In this document: piece after piece, positions 31,318-35,402 of the stretch | Layout: the number at the start of each line of letters is the position of its first letter | Numbering within the stretch: position 1 is the stretch's first letter | From: Holosporales bacterium | GTDB taxonomy: Bacteria; Pseudomonadota; Alphaproteobacteria; RUG11792 | DNA length: 35,402 bases | Direction: 5' to 3' | NCBI GenBank assembly: GCA_031289695.1 | Contig: JAITPA010000015.1 | Span: forward strand, 1 to 35,402 | The notes under the pieces: generated by a model | The model's database searches: none | What the model was told of the DNA's origin: nothing | The model's input: the letters and a program-made list of their open reading frames with translations, nothing else | Position numbers and translations under genes: made by a program

Positions 31318-32682
31318 ATGGCCAAGGTTGCATCTAGGTTTGTGTGTCAGGAATGTGGGGCTGTTCTTCCAAAATGGATGGGACAATGTGATGTCTGTAG
31401 GGGATGGAATTGCATAGTTGAAGAAGCAACGCCTGAGGTAAGATCGTCAAAATCGCCTGATGTTCCAGATGATTTTTTCGTTTCTCTGTCGGATGACATA
31501 GCTGATACTGGTTTTTCGGTATCCAGAAGACATTTAACAAACTCCGAGGAATTTAATAGAGTCCTTGGTGGCGGCTTTGTTGATGGATCTGTCGTGTTAC
31601 TGGGGGGCCCTCCTGGTATTGGAAAATCCACACTTCTTCTTCAGATTCTCTCTGATATTTCTGGAATTGAAAACTACGCATATATCTCAGCCGAAGAATC
31701 AGTAAAACAGGTCATGCTGCGAGCCAACAGACTCGGTATCGATAATAATCGCCTGAAGATCGCTTCGTCATCCGATGTCCATCAGATTATAAAATCGGTT
31801 TCTAATCTAAAACACAATAGTATAGTCATTGTGGATTCAATTCAGACGATCTCATCTGAGCTTATTCAGTCACCACCGGGAAGTATTTCTCAGGTTAGAC
31901 ACTGCACCCAAGAGCTCGTAAATCTGGCGAAAAACAACGACATCATCGTGACGATTGTTGGACATATCACGAAGGATGGAGCGATAGCAGGCCCGAAAAC
32001 ACTTGAGCATATGGTCGATTGCGTATTGCATTTTGAGGGAGATAAATCATATGACTATAGGATTCTCAGGGGGGAAAAGAACAGATATGGCCCAACTGAT
32101 GAGATAGGTGTTTTTTCAATGACCGGAAATGGACTTGAAGAGGTTCGAAATCCATCGGCCGCGTTTTTATCTGATCACAGCGATGATGTAAGTGGTGTTG
32201 CCGTATTTTCTGGAATAGAAGGCACAAGACCAATCCTATCGGAGATTCAAGCTTTGGTGTCTCATACAAACTTGGCGCTCCCTCGGCGAGCTTCCGTTGG
32301 GTTTGATGCCAATCGGCTTTCGATGATAGTTGCCGTTCTCACGACGAGGTGCAAGATAAATTTCTCAAATAAGGATGTTTTTTTGAACGTTGCCGGAGGG
32401 CTTAAGATAACTGAACCAGCCGCAGATCTCGCCGTTGTCGCCGCAATCATTTCGGCAACTTTTCAAAGACCTCTTCCGAAGCAATCGGTATTCTTTGGCG
32501 AAGTGAGTTTATCTGGAGAAATTAGGCAGTCGCATCTCTCATTTCAGAGAGTAAAAGAAGCACAAAAGCTCGGTTTTACTTCAATATTTTGTTCACATAA
32601 GACGGATGACTTCGAAAAAGCCTCTGAGCTCAATATTAGAAAGATAAAGTCCATCAGAGACGTACTTCTTCTGCGTAATTAA
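31318..32682 (+). CDS. radA: DNA repair protein RadA (Sms)
   Basis: RadA is a RecA-like helicase that drives branch migration in recombination. The 454-aa product starts MAKVASRFVCQECGAVLPKW, with the C4 zinc finger (CQEC and CDVC), then Walker A GGPPGIGKST, Walker B IVIVDSIQT and the RadA motif GEKNRYGPTDEIGVF. A C-terminal Lon-like domain with DLAVVAAI follows. The frame is open 24 codons upstream into the end of the IscU-IscA gene, but the family start is the ATG at 31318, 8 bp after that stop. It is the third gene of the isc transcript, an unusual partner. Confidence 0.97.
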   Translation: MAKVASRFVCQECGAVLPKWMGQCDVCRGWNCIVEEATPEVRSSKSPDVPDDFFVSLSDDIADTGFSVSRRHLTNSEEFNRVLGGGFVDGSVVLLGGPPGIGKSTLLLQILSDISGIENYAYISAEESVKQVMLRANRLGIDNNRLKIASSSDVHQIIKSVSNLKHNSIVIVDSIQTISSELIQSPPGSISQVRHCTQELVNLAKNNDIIVTIVGHITKDGAIAGPKTLEHMVDCVLHFEGDKSYDYRILRGEKNRYGPTDEIGVFSMTGNGLEEVRNPSAAFLSDHSDDVSGVAVFSGIEGTRPILSEIQALVSHTNLALPRRASVGFDANRLSMIVAVLTTRCKINFSNKDVFLNVAGGLKITEPAADLAVVAAIISATFQRPLPKQSVFFGEVSLSGEIRQSHLSFQRVKEAQKLGFTSIFCSHKTDDFEKASELNIRKIKSIRDVLLLRN

Positions 32683-32719
32683 TTGATTCGCATGAAACCA
32701 GATGATTTATCAGGCATCC

Positions 32720-33694
32720 CTATTTCTCCAATTCACCCTCTGGCTTTGCAGGTCGTGTTCCCGCCTCTACGAATTCCTTTTTAAATTCAAAAAACGCATT
32801 TTCCAATTCAACTCTCTTTCTGAGATCCGAAACCAACGCCTGCAAATTCTCTTCGCTCATTTTGATTTTCTCGAGGGTTATGAGGGCCTCATTCGTCTTT
32901 CCATCCGAAAGATGCTTGCTCGCCAATTCAAAAAGAGTCTTATCGTCCATTTCATCACTGGTTTCTCCATCGTCATCAGTCTTCCTAATCTTTATGGCCT
33001 CCGTTATTTTCTCTTTGATGAATCTTTTCTGTCTCTCCCAAAATGACTCTGTAAATTTAACTTCAAAGACCTTCTCACCAACAGCGATAAAATCCTTATG
33101 TAATGAATCAACAGATTTCGTGTTCTGCTTTGCAAACCCAAGTAGTCTTCCACTAGATATATATTTTTCTATATCGATCTTAGATGAGCACGATTCGATA
33201 AAACCGTCGAATGGAACTCCGTCTTTTACGAGGTTCTCAAGCGATTCTATAAACGATGCATTCTCCGAGGAAAGTTTCTGCATTACATCATCTGGAACGG
33301 TCTCTATAGGGAACTTCTGCTTGATCGCTGAAATATCACGCTGAAGAGCGGAGAGTGTTACGTATATGTATGTCAGATCATTCTTCCCAGATTTTAATTC
33401 CTCCTTCAAAGATTCTATTACTACATTCAATGATGAAATGGAATCGACTGTAGCTCGGATTTTGTTATCGATGGATTCGCAATTTTCCGCGATTTCCTGA
33501 ATCGACTTGTCTTGAGAATTAAATCCCACCTTAGTGATAACGAACGCCGTAACGACAGAAATCACCGCACTCACAACGCAACCCGTTACAAGCCTTCTGT
33601 CTAAAAAGCTAGAATCAAAACAACTACATCCGGCCAATTTAGCCGGCTTGCCTTGTTTCATCTCTCCTCGCTGATCTTCGATCAACTTGCTCAC
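32720..33694 (-). CDS. Mitofilin/Mic60-like inner-membrane protein
   Basis: The 324-aa product has a cytoplasmic N-terminus of about 40 aa, one membrane helix (about 35-57, LVTGCVVSAVISVVTAFVIT), a long coiled-coil region (60-170) and a C-terminal domain. That domain has FWERQKRFIKEKITEAIKIRK followed by ASKHLSDGKTNEALITLEKI and a Leu-rich helix, which matches the Mic60 signature (short linker, then 'A..L..G....AL..LE'). Bacterial relatives shape inner-membrane invaginations; mitochondrial Mic60 builds cristae junctions. The best start is the GTG at 33694, 7 bp after GGGAGG; a TTG at 33709 is possible. It is convergent with radA and lies just downstream of tyrS, which is on the same strand. 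In many Alphaproteobacteria the gene sits near heme genes, which are not seen here. Confidence 0.75.
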   Translation of the reverse strand: MSKLIEDQRGEMKQGKPAKLAGCSCFDSSFLDRRLVTGCVVSAVISVVTAFVITKVGFNSQDKSIQEIAENCESIDNKIRATVDSISSLNVVIESLKEELKSGKNDLTYIYVTLSALQRDISAIKQKFPIETVPDDVMQKLSSENASFIESLENLVKDGVPFDGFIESCSSKIDIEKYISSGRLLGFAKQNTKSVDSLHKDFIAVGEKVFEVKFTESFWERQKRFIKEKITEAIKIRKTDDDGETSDEMDDKTLFELASKHLSDGKTNEALITLEKIKMSEENLQALVSDLRKRVELENAFFEFKKEFVEAGTRPAKPEGELEK

Positions 33695-33747
33695 TCTATA
33701 ACCTCCCAATCAAAGCACATACTTTCATGGTACCACAATGTTGTTAT

Positions 33748-34983
33748 TTAGTCTTTAACTTTAATCTTTATGAATTTTTTTCTCCCAACTGAGATGAGAC
33801 AATCATCAACAATTGTGCTATCGCATGCCGTAACAACTTCATCATCTATTTTTACTCCTTTTCCATCGATTAGACGTCTTGCAGCCGTTAGGCTAGGAGC
33901 CAATTTTGTAGTAAAAAGAACTCTGTCAATTCTCGTATTCACATCTATATCAAAAGTTTTAATATCATTCATATTACACTTTTGCCGGTCAAATAATCCT
34001 CTTGTAGTTTCTCTAATCGAAAGTAAATCTGCGGTTGGATGAACAAATTTAGTTAATGTATCGGCGAGGATGATCTTAAGATCATTCATCTTCTTCATAC
34101 CAATAAATGAATCATATGTCTCAACTTTAGCTATATCAATATCTGAGAAGATCTTTAGGAGTTTGGTTACATCTCTGTCATCGACATTTCTCCAGTATTG
34201 CCAGAATTCAAACGGAGATGTTAATTCTTCATCCAACCAAATAGTTCCGCTTTCTGTTTTTCCCATTTTCTGGCCACTCGAATTTGTGAGAAGAGGCATC
34301 GATACTCCAAAGGCTAATTTGCCAGCTCTGCGCCTTACTAAATCAACCCCAGAAATCATGTTTGACCATTGATCAGCCCCGCCTATCTGTAAGTTGCAAC
34401 CATAATTCACGAAGAGGTGAAGGAAGTCGTAAGCCTGTAAAAGCATGTAATTAAATTCGAGGAAACTCAAGTGCTGTTGTCGTTCGAGTCTTGCACTTAC
34501 ACTATCCATCGTTAGCATTTTGTTAACAGAAAAAAGAGGACCGAAATCTCTAAGAAAATCCATATAATTGATCCTCGAAATCCAGTCATTATTATTTAGC
34601 AAAGTAGCTTCACAATGAGCATCGCCAAATTTTACAAACGACCTGAGTCTCTGTTCTATTGCCGTTGAATTTTCGAGGACGGTTTCAGGATCTAAAGCCA
34701 CCCTCTCCTTGTCTTTCCACGTTGGATCACCAATCTTACTTGTGGCTCCGCCGGTTAGTATTATCGGCTTCGCCCCAGCCTTCTGGAGTTTCTCGACAAA
34801 CTTTATCCAGAGGAGGTGACCAGCGTGTAAACTTCTGGCAGTAGGATCATATCCAATATAAAAAATAACATTAGAAATATCCTGAAACAATTGATCCAAT
34901 CCTTTACTATCTGTGACCTGATACAAGAAACCTCTTTTCTCAAGATCAATCAGCGTCGGAGATGTAAACCCAAATATAGACAT
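33748..34983 (-). CDS. tyrS: Tyrosine--tRNA ligase
   Basis: The 411-aa product is a class I synthetase with the HIGH variant LHAGH (in YDPTARSLHAGHLL), the KMSKS variant KMGKT in SGQKMGKTESG, and DQWSNMISG in the tyrosine pocket. The C-terminal S4-like domain (RIDRVLFTTKLAPSLTAARRLI) is present and contacts the tRNA. Length is typical of the bacterial TyrS. The frame is open upstream to a GTG at 35028, but MSIFGFTSPTLIDL at 34983 gives the normal N-terminus. The stop precedes the Mic60-like gene by 53 bp. Confidence 0.97.
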   Translation of the reverse strand: MSIFGFTSPTLIDLEKRGFLYQVTDSKGLDQLFQDISNVIFYIGYDPTARSLHAGHLLWIKFVEKLQKAGAKPIILTGGATSKIGDPTWKDKERVALDPETVLENSTAIEQRLRSFVKFGDAHCEATLLNNNDWISRINYMDFLRDFGPLFSVNKMLTMDSVSARLERQQHLSFLEFNYMLLQAYDFLHLFVNYGCNLQIGGADQWSNMISGVDLVRRRAGKLAFGVSMPLLTNSSGQKMGKTESGTIWLDEELTSPFEFWQYWRNVDDRDVTKLLKIFSDIDIAKVETYDSFIGMKKMNDLKIILADTLTKFVHPTADLLSIRETTRGLFDRQKCNMNDIKTFDIDVNTRIDRVLFTTKLAPSLTAARRLIDGKGVKIDDEVVTACDSTIVDDCLISVGRKKFIKIKVKD

Positions 34984-35054
34984 TTCAGTAAATTCAAACA
35001 GTGAACAACAACGGCTCCATACTATCACAAACTTGAAGCCACTTCGAACTTTGT

Positions 35055-35402
35055 CTACTTTTTGTTCTTTAGGCGCCGCACTTCTTCTAGTGATAATCCA
35101 GTTATATCGGAAATGTCCTCAATCAACATGCCCTTGAACAACATCCTCGCTGCGGTTTCTCTGGCTTTCTCCAGCTTGCCTTCTGTTCGGCCCTTGTCTA
35201 GACCAATTGCTTCACCTTCCACTAAGCCTTCGTTTTTGGCAATGGAAATACCGTTTCCATAACCGTATGCGGCCTTCTCGTAGATCCTCATTGCCTCCTG
35301 GGCTTCTGGATCTGATTTTGCCCTCTCGAATATCTCCTTAGCCTCCTTCATCTCAGGAACCTTCTCATAGACTGAATTCATCTTCTCCGAGTAAGGATCT
35401 CT
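35055..35402 (-). CDS. C-terminal part of an Rpn/PD-(D/E)XK-type transposase-like protein
   Basis: The frame is open from the right edge of the window, so the 5' part is missing (115 codons visible). The visible end has the repeated pattern EGEAIGLDKGRTEGKLEKA followed by AARMLFKGMLIEDISDITGLSLEEVRRLK, which is the usual C-terminal tail of the Rpn family (recombination-promoting nuclease, PDDEXK_2 transposase-like). An N-terminal nuclease domain is expected beyond the window. Such genes are often multicopy and mobile-associated in host-associated Alphaproteobacteria. Whether the gene is intact cannot be seen. Confidence 0.7.
   Translation of the reverse strand, partial: RDPYSEKMNSVYEKVPEMKEAKEIFERAKSDPEAQEAMRIYEKAAYGYGNGISIAKNEGLVEGEAIGLDKGRTEGKLEKARETAARMLFKGMLIEDISDITGLSLEEVRRLKNKK

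Overview
The window reads as a compact, AT-rich alphaproteobacterial chromosome segment. The lineage call rests on a Tim44-domain protein (20536-21174), a mitofilin/Mic60-like protein (32720-33694), a MucR/Ros regulator (19352-19780) and the rpmF-plsX-fabH order. Short intergenic gaps, loss of usual partners (no ihfA after fabH, no pheT beside pheS), an ISC-type iron-sulfur operon and many signal-peptide proteins of unknown function suggest a host-associated bacterium, perhaps Holosporales- or Rickettsiales-like. That placement is inference; no 16S gene is present.

Layout. 19-1071: unknown protein at the left edge. 1172-3919 (minus): tRNA-Asn, a HIT protein, fabH, plsX and rpmF, the last three behind a strong promoter at 3955-3984. 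4249-11141 (plus): spoT/rel, yebC, accD-rpiB-lptF-lptG and rpsT. 11350-14177 (minus): an outer-membrane barrel protein, an Lrp/AsnC regulator, tRNA-Ala and a secreted unknown. 14414-16367 (plus): three overlapping genes with the architecture of a type II secretion/type IV pilus inner-membrane platform (GspL/PilM-N, PilO/GspM, PilP/GspC-like). 16462-19296 (plus): secreted unknown, mnmA, a decayed copy of the mnmA 3' end, and ispG. 19352-22969 (minus): mucR, tsaC, tim44, the RNase P RNA gene, tmk and xthA. 22999-24805 (plus): plsY and two unknown genes, with hairpin repeats in the likely leader of the first. 24997-28015 (minus): pheS and two more barrel proteins of the same family. 28219-32682 (plus): a secreted protein with an OGFr (opioid growth factor receptor) conserved region, iscS, a fused iscU-iscA gene, and radA. 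32720-35402 (minus): Mic60-like protein, tyrS and the tail of an Rpn/PD-(D/E)XK transposase-like protein.

How the genes work together. PlsX, FabH, AccD and PlsY cover malonyl-CoA supply, fatty-acid initiation and phosphatidic-acid synthesis. LptF/LptG export LPS to the outer membrane, where the three barrel proteins would sit. MnmA needs sulfur from IscS, and IspG needs Fe-S clusters built by IscS/IscU/IscA.

The most striking feature is the single-frame IscU-IscA fusion (30603-31310). Its junction holds an A AAA AAC slippery heptamer in the correct phase, an AAGGA 12 nt upstream, and a -1-frame stop immediately after it. An internal Shine-Dalgarno plus ATG follows at the exact start of the IscA domain. 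The arrangement resembles dnaX and could yield IscU alone, the IscU-IscA fusion and IscA alone from one gene.
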